From: Chelonoidis abingdonii
Taxonomy: Eukaryota > Chordata > Testudines > Testudinidae
DNA: 64,000 bases
Assembly: GCF_003597395.2 (NCBI RefSeq)
Contig: NC_133774.1
Coordinates: 46,148,108 to 46,212,107 of the forward strand
Direction: 5' to 3'
The position numbers were made by a program, and so were the translations under genes. The notes under the pieces are model-generated. The model searched no databases. It saw only the letters and a program-made list of their open reading frames with translations, and was not told the DNA's origin. This document shows, piece by piece, positions 22,066-33,593 of the stretch (position 1 is its first letter; every line of letters starts with the position of its first letter).

Positions 22066-22922
22066 TACAAGAGGTGTTACTGAGTAGTAGAGAGCAGGAG
22101 GATTCTAGGTCCGTGAACCATCGAGGAGTCATGCTTTGAGGTGGAGAACCACTAGGCTGGATGAAGCACAACCCACAACCTGTAACAGGAGATGAGGAAA
22201 AGTTGGGAGCTTGACTGATGGTTGGACATCTAGGTGAAGCAGGTAAGCATACCAAGCTTGTTTCGGTATTGTCAGCACTATAAGGATAACTCTCTCTGTC
22301 CCTGTTCGTCATCCTTAGTATCAGTGGTGTTGGAGAAAATGCATAGAACAGACCCTTCTTCCAAAAAAGGCATCTCCCAAGGAGTGGTGGCCCAGATACC
22401 TGCTTGAGCAGAAAAGTGGACACCACCTGTTAATGGAGGAGGTATTGAGATCCATCTCTATGGCAGTCCCTATTTTAGGAATATGCTGTGGAGAACTTGA
22501 GTGTTCCATATGTAATCCAGTGAAAAGTATCTGTTGAGGATATCAACTGTGGCATTCTGAACATGTGGGGAGGCAGAGTGCTAAAATTTGGATCTGATGA
22601 GCCACACACCAATTCCATAGTTTCATGACAAGATTATGAATCTAATAGATGGTAAGCTCTGGCCATCAACAAATCCAAATATGTCCCCACAAACTGTATC
22701 TTCCATACAGGGGTTAATGGGGACTTTTTTACATTCAGCTGCAGACCCAACTCCTGGAACAGGCAAGGATGATCTGGGTGGAAGACAGCACCACTTCATA
22801 GGAGCGGCCCTTGAATAGCCAGTCATCCAAGTACAGGACACTTCTTGTCAGATATTAACAGCTGCTACTGCCAGGACTTTTGACACCACCACTGGGGCTG
22901 AGGAAAGACCAAAAGGAAGCGC

Positions 22923-23171
22923 TCAGGAGTAGAAATGATCCTGACCTATGTGAAGTGTAGCTATTTCGTGTGTGATGGGTATAGCAATATATGGAAATAG
23001 GCAGCTTGTAGGTTGAGAGCCAAAAACCAACCCCCTTTCTCCAGTGAGGGAATTACAGCTGCCAGAGTCACCATTCTGAACTTTTGAGACTTTCTGAACT
23101 TGTTTTAGAAGTCTTGGATCTAAGATTGGTCTCCACTCTCCGTCCTTCTTTGGCAGAAGGAAATACTTCAA
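22923..23171 (-). pseudogene. DIRS-B reverse transcriptase fragment
   Basis: The frame starts KYFLLPKKDGEWRPILDPRL, the first conserved RT block (PKKDG, WRPILD). The sequence upstream in the coding direction is separated from it by the insertion at 23190-23921. The rest of the RT is decayed. Confidence 0.75.
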
Positions 23172-23189
23172 GTAAAACCCCTTGCTGTC

Positions 23190-23921
23190 CTAAGTTCCCT
23201 CTAAGCTGCGCAGCTGCTCAGAAGCTATCAAGTGCAATGCACTTCAGGTGCCCCTCCCCCTATGCCATGCTCCTCCTGCCTTCTACTTGGCGCTGCTCCC
23301 AGGAGCCTCTCCTGCTTGCTATGCAGAGTGGGGGGGGGGGGAGAGGAGAGGGTGAGCTGAAGTTAAGGTGTCCCCCTGCCCCCACATCCCCTCTCCACAG
23401 AGCGGGGAGAACGTGACAGAACTCAGGAGTGGGACAATGGGAGATTGTTGGTGACTGCTGCTGTGGCTGCTTTGAGTGTTGATCTGCTTAAAAGGGCAAC
23501 ATACTTAAAGCGGCAACGCGTCTCTGTCTCACACACAGTGTACATCTCCGTCTCTCACATTCACCTCCCAACACACACGTGTATTATTATTATGTTATTT
23601 CTTGAAACTTCCTGCAATACACATATATTCTCTGTAATTTTATTCTTTCAACGAGCTGTTTGAGTTTTTTGACTGGTCTATGCATTTCATAATTTTTATT
23701 TCTCTCTTATGATTAAATTTAATTCTTTGAATAGTGAGTTCTAAAATGCCTAAACCGTCGTGGCTGAAGTAAGTATCTGTATGGTAACTTTTTTAAAATG
23801 TATATTATATTGATGTTTTTTGTTTCTACTGGTGGCGCACATCCGCACATTACCTCAATAATTTGGTGCCCATAACAAAACTCATTCTGCACATGGATGG
23901 GAAAAATTAGAGGGAACATTG
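23190..23921. mobile_element. probable hAT element inserted in DIRS-B
   Basis: The ends ctaagttccctctaa and ttagagggaacattg are inverted repeats, and DIRS similarity resumes outside both. The flanking 8-mers (TTGCTGTC and TTCCTTGT) match poorly, so the duplication is not convincing. The interior includes a G-run at about 23330 and no recognised transposase. Confidence 0.55.
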
Positions 23922-26201
23922 TTCCTTGTGAGGCGGAAGAACCAGCGATCTTGCTCCTAATCAAAGGAGAGTTTACTTCTTGTCTCAATAAAAACTCAGA
24001 GAGGGGTCCTTGAATGATAGGAAGAGGGATGGAGGGGAGAGAGTGATGTAAAATGGATGGTATAACTCGATTTATGACCTCTATGACCCACTTGTCTGTA
24101 GTGATCCACCTCCAAGCATGTTGGAAATAGGCAAGGTGATCTCCAAAATGGGGAAGGTGGGCTCATGGGCGCAGCTGTAAATCCAGAGGTGCAGGAGGAT
24201 TTGAACCATCAACCAATCCATTAAAACTGTTGCCTCAAGACGGCTGGGTCATCATGGAGAGCGGTCATGCAGCCCTCTTTCTCTGAAATCTATGTCTCTT
24301 TCTAGCTGGGGGTTTGGTGGATCTATGGAACCTTGAACACTGAATGGGATGTGATCTCTGGGCAGTTTGTTATCTACTAAACTTTTTCTTATTTGTGGGT
24401 GTATGTATACCCAGGGGTCATAAAACAGTCCTAGAGTCGTTCAGCATGCAAAAGGAGTCACCCATGGTTTCCAAGAACAGTTTACAACCAACGGCAAGAT
24501 CCTCCACAGCAGTCTATACTTTCCTCAGATGCTCTGCTCCTAACCACAGCCGTGGAGATGGACTTGGCAGAAGTGTCTGCAGCACACCAACATGCTTGAC
24601 AGGCAGTTCTGACCACCAAGTGGCCCTCAGATGATGGACTGGAATTGCTCTCTATGTTTTTGTGGCAGAAATTCAATAAAAACTGTGAATCTGTTATAAT
24701 GTGTAAAATTATATTTGGCCATGACCACCTGACAATTCATGATCCTGAAATGCAGGTTTGCTGACAAAGAGGTCTTTCACCCAAAGAGATCCTGCCTTTT
24801 CTGGTCCTTATTATATGGGGTAGACCTGGAGAAGCACTCCCTACTCCACTTATTTACCACATCCACCGTCTGGAGTTAGGTGGTGGGAGGAAGAACAAGA
24901 AGTCAGAAACCATAGGGGAAACATAATACTTCTTATCCGCCTGTTTCCACACGAGTGGAACAGTGGCAAATGTCTGCCACTAGTCTTACTCAGATCTACA
25001 AGTGCCTCAGTAATGGGTAACACCATTCTGGAGGGGTTACTGACTACAAGATATCCAACAGTTTGTGCTGTGAATCACTGACTTCTTCAAGAGGAATTTG
25101 AAAAGTGTCAGCTACCTTCTTTACGAGGTCTTGAAATTGTCGAAAATCATCAGCCATGGATGGTGGCAGAGGCATAACCAGGTGTTTGAGGAGTGACCTC
25201 CTTATCTATCCTAGCTTCCTGAACCTCAAACATCTGCTATGGGAGGGCTGGCTGGGGAGGAGAGGGCTGCAGAACTCTGGCCTTCCTATGAAGAGTACCA
25301 GTGGTCTGGAAAATTGTTGATAGGCTGCCTAGAGATCCAAGTATGGACACTGGGGGTGAGAAGGCATATGGAAGTGGGAGTGGCATGAGGGGCCACCTTG
25401 ATAATGACCCCAATCTTCCCTACGTCTTTAAGAGAATGGGTTGCTGAACGGACATGTTGGAGAGGCCTGAACAAAAATAGAGACCAACTGAAAGTCTCTT
25501 CTCCTTCTCCATCTGATCCAAAGAGAGAGCACCCACCAAAAGTGATGGAGAAACCTGCAGTACTGGAGGACAGTAGTCTGTAGATCAGGGTCTCAGTACC
25601 AAGAGATGATCACTACTTATGAGTAGTGGGGACTTTTGTTGTTATTGAGAGGTCCTCAGTATATCTTAATTCCTGTGCTATCAAGTAGGGCATTGGTATC
25701 ACCACAGTAGCCAAAGCGAATGGTGGGTGGCACCACTGCTTGCTTGGTGCCAAGAATGCTGCATGCATGGGTACCAATGGCTTAGCTGAACACATAGGTA
25801 CCAACAGCTGGGTGAACTCAAGATCACCAGCCCCGAGTGTCTATGCTTGCCCTCCTTGCTGGTAAAGGGTACCAAGGCCCTACTGGAGATCTCTCTCTTC
25901 TTTGTGCTCTGGGACTTTATGGCCCCACCAGTACTGGAGAAGAAGCCCTTCAATTCAATGGCATAGGGTCGAGTTGAAAGGCTGAGGTTTCACAGACCTT
26001 AGATCTCCCTGGGACCTGCACCTTTTCAGAGTTGTCTCCTTAAGGTGAAAGCATGCACTCCTCTTTTTGGAAGTTTCCCCTTTCTTAGGGGAAGCCTGTG
26101 CTGAGATAGAAGGGGTGCTGGAACATGTATAGGGGTGGGTGGATGGTAGGGGGGGGTGTTCTGACCTGACTCAGAAGCTAGCCATCATTAGCACTCTGAG
26201 T

Positions 26202-26417
26202 TTAATCTTCTTGTTTTTCCTTGCCCTGGACTGGGAGAGACTGGCAGAAGTTGCAGTTCTGGGAGACATGGGACACCCCCAAGCAACGGACACACTTAGA
26301 ATGGCCATCGCTCACATGTATGGCCTCTTGGCAGAGAGGCAATGTTTGAAACCTGGAGAACCAGGCATGCCCTGCCAGGAAAAAAAAAATCTCCCTGAGG
26401 GGAGAGGAGTAAAACAA
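26202..26417 (-). pseudogene. DIRS-B ORF1 start with cysteine/histidine module
   Basis: The minus-strand frame contains CVRCLGVSHVSQNCNFC, which aligns with the same module in DIRS-C and DIRS-E. Spacing is preserved, but the first Cys of the first pair is replaced. The rest of ORF1 toward 24250 is broken. Confidence 0.65.
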
Positions 26418-26576
26418 TTATAAATATACTAACAATTAACTATAAAAACTAATATTAGAAAAAAAAACAAAAGCACACACAAGGCAGACACACTATGGCT
26501 CCGTCTCAGGCCAAAATGGTTTAGAAGAAACAGAAGGCAGTTTGCCCATGCCTGCCTAATATGACCTTTTTGACAA

Positions 26577-26663
26577 GTTTCAGAGTAGCAGCTGTGTTAG
26601 TCTGTATCCACAAAAAGAACAGAAGTAACTTGTGGCCCCTTAGAGACTAACAGATTTATTTGC
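26577..26663 (+). repeat. fold-back repeat, second subfamily, truncated
   Basis: Begins tttcagagtagcagctgtgt and runs through tgtggccccttagagactaa. It parallels the constant arm of the repeats at 4955, 18657 and 40636 but is a diverged subfamily. It stops before the hammerhead-like core. Inserted within the terminal repeat of DIRS-B. Confidence 0.65.
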
Positions 26664-27103
26664 ATGAACAGGCACAGGGCGCACTCCTAACTGAAAATCT
26701 CCAATTAAGGGCTCGAGAGGCAAATGCGCACCTGATGTGAAGCAGCCATATGGACACTAATAGAAGAAAAGGCAGTTGCTCATGTCTGTTAGACATTTCT
26801 GTGCACCAGTGCCAGAAGTTTTTTCCCTACCAGTATCCATAGGGGAGCACCCTAGCAAGCCTGGAGTGGCGCCTCCATTGTGCGGTATAAGGGGTGCTGC
26901 ACACTTCCCCCCACCCTCAGTTCCTTCTTCCCAGACAACTCTGACAGAGGGGAAGAAGGGTGGGATGTGGAATAGACAGGAGCAACACATCTCGAAGAAC
27001 ACTAGTTACGGAAAAGACAACCCTTTTCTTCTTCGAGTGATTGCTCATGTGTAACCCGCAATACGTGATTCCAAGCTATAGCTGGCTAGAGGTGGGAAGG
27101 AGT

Positions 27104-28042
27104 TCACAAACTGTCGGGACAGAGAACAGCCCTGCTGAACCCGGTGTTCTCCCTGGTCTGAGAGACAATCGCACAATGCGAAGTGAACGTGTGAACTGAA
27201 GACCATGTGGCAGCCCTACAAATGTCCTGAATGGGGACATGGGCCAAAAAGGCAGCCAATGAGGCCTGCGCCCTAGTTGAGTGCGCCTTCACAATTGGTG
27301 GCGGAGGGATTTCCGCCAGATCATAACAGGTACGGATGCACAAGGTGATCCAGTTGGAGAGCCACTGAGTGGAGATCGGCCGACTTTCATGCACTCGGCC
27401 AAGGCAATGAACAGTTGCAAGGACTTTCTGAATGGCTCAGTCCACTCCAAGTAAAAAGACAGAGCCCGTCGCACATCCAGCATGAGGAGGCAGCGCTCCT
27501 CACTGGACACATGGGGCTTGGGGCAGAGGACCAGCAAAAAATGGCCTGATCCATATGATAGGTGGAGACCACCTTCGGGAGGAAAGAAGGGTGTGAGTGG
27601 AACTGGACCTTATCTTTATGAAACACCTTGTATGAGGGCTTGGAGGTCAGGGCCCTGAGTTACAAGACCCACCTAGCCGATGTGATTGCAACTAGGAAGG
27701 CCACCTTCCACAAAAGGTTTGACCAGGAGCACGTGGCTAGCAGCTCAATCAGGGGCCCCGTGAGACGGGACAACACCAGGTTTAGGTCCCACTGCGGGAC
27801 TGGGGGCCTAACTTATGGGAAGAGACGATCCAACCCCTTAAGGAATCGGTCAGTCATAACAGGTGGCCCTGCACAGGTGGATGAAAAGCTGAGATGGTCA
27901 CCAAATGCATCTTGACTGACGAGGGCACCAGGCCTTGAGCTCTAAGGTGAAGGAGGTAGTCCAGAATAAGATGGATTGGGGTGGCCCTCGGGGAAACGCC
28001 CCACTCATCCGCCCATCTGGAAAACCAAGACCACTTCGCCAA
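27104..28042 (-). pseudogene. DIRS-C tyrosine recombinase, catalytic Tyr replaced
   Basis: The start MAKWSWFSRWADEWGV is the recombinase core domain. The C-terminal frame contains AHSTRAQASLAAF (the HxxR motif) and ATWSSVHTFTSHCAI. In DIRS-E the last block is HTFASHYAL, so the nucleophilic Tyr is Cys here and this copy cannot be active. Frames are broken between the two halves. Confidence 0.8.
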
Positions 28043-28739
28043 GTAGGCTCAGCGTGTGGAGGGCTGCCTGCTTTCTAGGAGGATGCGCACGTCCTTTCCT
28101 CCCTACCTAACCAGTGAGCAGCTATGCCGTGAGGTGGACTGCCGCTAGGCTGGGGTGCAGCGGCAGCCCTGGTCCTGGGAGAGGCAACAGTGGGGTGACC
28201 GCAAGGCCTGTGAGGGTCCCATACCAATGCAGCCTGGGCCAGGCCGGGGCAATCAGAAGGACCCGGGCCTTGTCTGTCTTTATCTTTTCCAGGACCTTGA
28301 AGATCAGTGGAAACATGGGAAAGGCATAGAGAAACTGGCTTGACCAGGACAGGAGGAAGTCATCAGAGACAGCACCCAGTCCCAGACTCCCCGCCGGAGC
28401 AGAACTGGAGGGAGTCCTCAAACTTGGGCAGGGAGCCTCACAGATTGAACTCATACTGGCCCAGGAGAGCCTGGTGGTTCACCACCCATAACTGGAAGCT
28501 CAAGGATCAATAAATTTTTCTTCCAAGTGAGTCCAGCCACCTTGAATCTTTAATTTTCAAATTAGGGGCTAGTTGGCCCTGCTGTCCCCTGTGGTTGACT
28601 GACTCGACCAGCAGGGAGTTAGGAGCGGGGTGGGTGTATAAGTATTCATGCCTCTTGGCGGGTTCAAAATACTTGCGCTCCACTCTCTTAGAGACTGAGG
28701 CCAATTAGGCTGGGGTTTGCCACAGGGCGTTTGAAATTT

Positions 28740-29917
28740 TTGCCACCCCTCCGTGAAGAGGCAAGACTATCCTGCCCGGCAGCACTGGTGGAGTCTGCCG
28801 TTTGGCCTGGCTGGCCTGGCCCATCGATGGACGACTACGAAGGGAGGCCGGGCTGACATACGATCTGCCGCTATCCCTGGACTGGGAGGAGCAGCGGCGC
28901 TGGGAGCGATGCCGACCATGGGACCGCGATCCCAACGTGGAGGACCTGTACTGTCGGTAACAGCTGCTCGGCAATCTGCTCCGGTGGGCGGACCTGTGAC
29001 AGCGAGATGCCAGCAATCGACACCCGGGGATGCAGAGACGGTGCCATGGCGAGGTCCTGGAGTGGGATGACAAACAGGAACATTCGTGCAGTGACCGGCT
29101 GCGATAGCCCCTCCAAGATGAGGACCTTTGGCGTTGTCTGCCTTGGTTCCGTCGCTGTTTGCTCCTTGAAGAGGAGCAGCGCCGAAAGTCTCAATCAGAC
29201 AGAACCCAACCAGACAGCCTGGTGAGTGCTGAGGGAGATCCACATGGACTTTTCACTGGATGGACGTTGGGTGGCAAACGGCGTCGGGAACATTCCCTCA
29301 ACTGAGACTGGTACCGAGTTGGGGGCGACTGGTGAGATCCCAGCAGTGGCTTGCCTTTGGAGTGCGGGGCTGACATCGGTGGTGTTCCTGGTACCGGCAT
29401 GGACGTAACATCCCAGGCTGCCTGCAGGGCCTCCAATGTGGAGGACATCCAGGGAAGCCAGCTCTGAATGGGCCAGGCTACTCTGCTCGACTTGAGTCAG
29501 AAGCCTAGAGGCCAGTGGGGATCGAGGACTGCCCAACATGGGTCTAACCTCTGTTCTGGGTTTACTCTGATGCCGCACCGAAGAAGGCCTCTTCCTAGTC
29601 TTCTTGGCATGCCCTGTGGATGGAAATCAGTGCCAACTAGTCAATACTGCCGCAGGGTCACCGCATACCGACACCACGGTGCCTGGTGCTGACTCAGAGT
29701 GGCGCACTGGAGCTGGGGTCAGCACTGACTCCATCAGAATAGTCCAGAACCTGATGTCCTTTTCTCTCTTGGTACGAGGCTTAAATGACTTGCAGATCTT
29801 GCAGCGATCACTGAGATGGGTTCCCCCTAAACAACTTAAACAATCTGTGTCCAGATCACTCACCAGCACAGATCGCCTACAAGTGTTGCATGACTTAAAA
29901 CCTGGGGCACGGGGCAT
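28740..29917 (-). pseudogene. DIRS-C ORF1 (gag-like)
   Basis: The likely start is at 29917 (MPRAPGFKSCNTC). It opens with a module of spacing CX2CX12CX2CX4HX4CX2C, then SFKPRTKRE, and later an arginine/serine-rich stretch around 28705-29073. Several frameshifts follow. ORF1 in DIRS elements is presumed to be a nucleic-acid-binding structural protein, but its role is poorly known. Confidence 0.75.
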
Positions 29918-29930
29918 GCCCCGGCACTCT

Positions 29931-29958
29931 AGCTAAGCTAAGCTAAGCTAAGCTAAGC
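29931..29958. repeat. AGCTA pentamer microsatellite
   Basis: Five and a half units of AGCTA just upstream of the DIRS-C ORF1 start in coding direction. Confidence 0.9.
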
Positions 29959-30235
29959 AAAACAACTAACTAACTACAGGTACCATACACTGAACGAGCA
30001 AGCAGTTTTGGAGACAAACTACAGCAAAGCTGGAGCAGAGCAGTTCTGAAGCATCTTCACTGGCGGAAAGAAGGAACTGAGGGTAGGGGGAGTGTGCAGC
30101 GCCCCTTATACCACACCATGGTGGCATCATTCCAGGGATCACTAGGGGAGAAACTTCCGGCACCCGTGCATGTGGCGAGTATGAACACCTATTGTGGAAT
30201 ACTCATGAGCAATCACTCGAAGAAGAATAACTAAT

Positions 30236-30745
30236 CCTATACTACTGTGCAGACATCAGGTGGTAGAAGTGGGGTAACAATACAGCTACAACATTTGCAA
30301 GCAGAATCCAGAGCTGGCTGTTTAAGAACGATGGAAAATAAACAACTACTTTTACATTATATTACCTATTAAGAACTAGTTCATGAAGAATCACCTTATC
30401 TGGACTGAGGGAAGGGAGAACTAATAGCACTGGAAAAATGACTAAGGTGAAAAAAGACCATCTGTGAAACAAATTTAAGTTTTACAAAGATAAGATGGTG
30501 TACAGTCAACTTAGATATGAGGCTTTTATCAAGCTATATGTTGTAGTTACTTTTTCACCCTAATCTAAGCAATTCTGCCTCAGTGGCATCTTAAAAGTGT
30601 CTCAAAACACATGCTTCATGTACTGTGTAGGGGCTTCACTATTAATGAAAGATAAGGTGTTTCCTTATTGATTTTAAATTGTAATAGTTTCTTACTTTAT
30701 AAGGTTTGTTACAATGGTGCTATGATTTGACAATGTTTTCATATA
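30236..30745. other. JMY intron, nothing recognised
   Basis: Short intron stretch between DIRS-C and the SINE. Confidence 0.5.
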
Positions 30746-30905
30746 ATCATAGATTATTAGGGTTGGAAGGGACCTTAGTTCATCTAGTCCAACCCCCTGC
30801 TCAAAGCAGGATCAATCCCCAAATCCCTAAATGGCCCCCTCAAGGATTGAACTCACTACTCTGGGTTTAGCAGGCCAATGCTCAAACCACTGAGCTATCC
30901 CTCCA
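30746..30905 (-). mobile_element. tRNA-derived SINE with CR1-type tail
   Basis: On the minus strand the head reads gggatagctcagtggtttga (A box) and gagttcaatccttgag (B box), as in a tRNA-derived Pol III promoter. The 3' half contains ggttggactagatgaactaa and ends ccctaataatctatgatt, the CR1 3' tail. Turtle Pol III SINEs are known to combine a tRNA-related head with a CR1-like tail, mobilised by CR1. It is not a functional tRNA gene. Confidence 0.9.
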
Positions 30906-31362
30906 ACAGGAAAAAGAACATGAAGTACAAGTTTTGAGAAAGATCTTACACTATTACCAAATGTCAGGTACAATGTGTATTATCAATGGTACATTACACT
31001 TCATTTTATGTTTCTGTATTTTTGACGTCAGAACTTCATGGATAAAAAGGATTTATAATACATCACTATATTTTAACTTTTCTGAGAGAGGGTTTTCAGT
31101 TTCTTGGACGATTAGATTAGCTATATCTCCTGCAAAAGGAAACAAAAGCAGGAGCTAGTGAGGGAGATCCAGTCCTAGTCTTCTCCTATTCAGGTTTTTA
31201 GCTTGTAAGAGGCAGCTGGCTACAGAGAACCCTAATGCCTAAAAATCCATACTGCAGCTAGAGATATTAGATTACTCTATTCTACAGCAGAACCTTGTAG
31301 CATATTGCCATCTAACATACAGCTTGTTTTCTGTAGTTTGACTGCATAGGCTCTAAGGCAGG

Positions 31363-31800
31363 GGTGGGCAAACGATGGCCTGCGGGCTGGACTCAGCCCG
31401 TCGGGGCTTTGGATCTGGGCCACGGAATTGCAACCTCTGTGGTGCCGCAGGCCCCACACTGCTCCCAGAAGCAACCTCGACCACTGGAGGAGAGGGGGCA
31501 GAGGCCTGCGTGTGCTGCCCTTGTCTGTAGGCACCATCTCCCGCAACTCCCATTGGCAGGGAATGGGGAACCGCGGCCAATGGGAGCTTCGGGGGAGGTA
31601 CCCACAGGCGAGTGAAGAGCACGGAGCCCTCTGCTCCCCCTCCCCCATGGGCTGCAGGGACGTGGTGCTGGCCACTTGCAGGAGAGGAGCAGGGCCAGGG
31701 CAGGCAGTCAGAGAGCCTTCCCTGGCCCCAGTGCATGCCGCTGGCTACCCAGGAGCCACTCCAGGTAAGACAGTGGTGACTGAAAACCAGACAGCACCAA
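31363..31800 (+). mobile_element. hAT-like element, right end not found
   Basis: Begins caggggtgggcaaacgatgg, a typical hAT terminal repeat, and is GC-rich as in the related element at 33594. No matching right terminus was seen. The long minus and plus frames over 31277-31811 arise from the GC-rich composition. Confidence 0.5.
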
Positions 31801-33211
31801 AAAAAAGTTAGCTGGTATAAAGATAACTGCTTAGTGACTGTATTAACTCTTCAGCTGGTTTTCAAATTTAGTACACAGCAATAGATGAAAAAACTCAAAG
31901 ACTATCTCTAGTACTGTGATGTTTTATGTGATGTTTTACTTTCAATAATATATTCACTCATAAATAATGCATGTTCATATAATTGCATGGGCTTTAAGGG
32001 AACTACAAAAAAGTCATTCAGAGAAATGAATGAATGTGCGTTTACCAAAATTTAACATATGACTTGAAAATGTAATCCATATTTGCAACAATTCTGCGTA
32101 CAAATCACAACCGTTAATCTTTCAAGACAGATTAATATTAAAGAGATAATCCATACCATAACTTAAATCTCTTCACATACTGATTACAAATTAAAGTTCC
32201 ATGAAAAACTGTTGCTTCTCTACTCAAGTCTTTTGACTTTTTTTTAATTGGGGAAAAAAACCTGATTTTTCTTTAAAAGTCTATTTAATCTAATCTGGGA
32301 ACCCAAACCCTGAAATGTCCTAATCGTAACATTGCATGGGGTCACTACAGGGCAGAGTTAAAGTTATTTCAGTGCTCTAAATAGTGAATTTTCACACTTC
32401 TAACAGGACTGAAACCAAGCTGCCCAAAGGAAAGATGGTGGCCCCTATGCTGTTACAAAGCAGAGAGGATGACTGAGCAGCAGATGAATGAAGACAGTGA
32501 CCATCTTTGCTAAGGGCAGCCTGTGGTCTCCACCGCACTGGGAACAATCAGAGATGGAAGCCATTTTGAGAAGGGCATCTTAACTGTGGGGAGACTATGT
32601 TCCACTGAACTGGGAATAACAGCTATTTTGAAAGAGGACAATTCTTGGTGGAATTCTCTGTAGAAGAACATTAGCCTCTACTAAAGGAGAAACTTCCAGT
32701 TGTGAAGAACAGAAGCAGCCACCAAAATAAACAAACTAATGAATAAATATCTTTAACGCTAACAAAAACTTCTTCAAAAACAAGGTTTCAGGACATTTTG
32801 ATTATATTGGAAGTCTGAAGAGTGTTTTTCCATTATTAAGGTTACTAGAGATCAAAAAAAGTATTAAAGGACCCATTTTTAACAGACTGATTTATAAATT
32901 ATCTAAAATGAATTATGTGCTCAAAGTGTTGTAATTGTGGGGTACAGAACGAGGTTGAACTGTTGCAAAACTCTTCAGCCTTCACTGTGGAACTAAAACG
33001 GATAGCTCCATAATTTTAAGGAGCATCAAAAACTTGGTATCTTATATCCCTTATGCCAGAACACTTATGTGCAGCTACTGTTCCTGAAGAGATGCAATTT
33101 ACTCGGTGTTGAGTCTCCCTGTGTGGACTCCCATCCAAGTTTGGATGCCTCTGTGGTTTTACTAAAAAGGGGACATCTCTGTTAGAGAAGAATTGTACAA
33201 TTTAATATTAC
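31801..33211. other. JMY intron, nothing recognised
   Basis: Intron sequence up to the donor site of the 33212-33399 exon. No element recognised. Confidence 0.5.
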
Positions 33212-33399
33212 CTTTTTATTTCTGAGGTAAGCTTTCTTGGCTGAAATGCGTCCACGCCTTGCTTCCAGCTGGCGGATTTTCTGTTGCAACTTCTGCAGCT
33301 CCTCTCTTTGCAAGTGTATAGATGTTGCCATATCTTCTTTTTCAAGCATGGCTTCCATACTTTCATAAGTATCGTAATATACCACTTCATCTCTCTTCT
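33212..33399 (-). CDS. JMY: JMY internal exon, coiled-coil segment
   Basis: The exon is 188 bp: two bases completing a split Glu codon, then 62 codons beginning KRDEVVYYDTYESMEAML and ending AYLRNKK. It continues the JMY coiled coil; heptad-like runs such as REELQKLQQKIRQLEARR are visible. The acceptor reads ataaacag (AG at 33401-33400) with a weak pyrimidine tract. The donor is aaaaag followed by gtaata (GT at 33211-33210). It enters in phase 1, matching the previous exon, and leaves in phase 0. The downstream intron of about 17.9 kb holds DIRS copies B and C, a tRNA-CR1 SINE and several hAT pieces. Confidence 0.93.
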
Positions 33400-33593
33400 C
33401 TGTTTATAAAATGTCAGCAATAAAAAGTCAAATCAGTGAACGTGACTGAGATAAAACACTAAGTTGGTGGATTCCATTTTTTTGTTTAACATTGAACCTT
33501 GCATTAGATAATGCACAGGAAGAGCTGGTCTTGACAAAAAGAACAGTTGAGAGCCAACGTGTTAAAGAGGCACAACCTCCGAAGGCTCTACAG

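Larger units (their letters stand above)
20646..26761 (-). mobile_element. DIRS-B, near full-length decayed DIRS element
   Basis: DIRS elements replicate by reverse transcription and integrate with a tyrosine recombinase. The left (3') end has the terminal fold-back: agaggttactctttgcagta at 20651 is mirrored at 20950-20985. The far end (26690-26761) is the inverted counterpart of 20700-20760 (for example gatgtgaagcagccatatgg against ccctatgggtgtgccacttc). In minus-strand order, ORF1, RT/RNase H and recombinase blocks are all recognisable but full of stops and frameshifts. It carries a probable hAT insertion (23190-23921) and a second repeat (26577-26663). Confidence 0.8.
26762..30230 (-). mobile_element. 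DIRS-C, internally deleted DIRS element
   Basis: Long inverted terminal repeats are clear: 26770-26960 (gttgctcatgtctgttagac through cctcagttccttcttcccag) against 30230-30050 read in reverse. The recombinase region (27104-28042) and ORF1 (about 28740-29917) are present. The RT/RNase H segment between them, about 2 kb by comparison with DIRS-E, is missing, with the junction near 28415-28475. The outermost 35 bases of the left end are also absent and abut the right end of DIRS-B directly. Confidence 0.85.

Noticed and set aside
29931..29958. Short tandem array considered as a CRISPR-like or regulatory repeat
   Set aside because: It is a plain AGCTA microsatellite without spacers, in a vertebrate-type sequence.
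30840..30905. tRNA gene
   Set aside because: The A and B boxes belong to a SINE head; the sequence continues into a CR1 tail and lacks a complete cloverleaf.
31277..31811. Overlapping long open frames on both strands
   Set aside because: They coincide with a GC-rich hAT-like element and low stop density; none has a recognisable domain.
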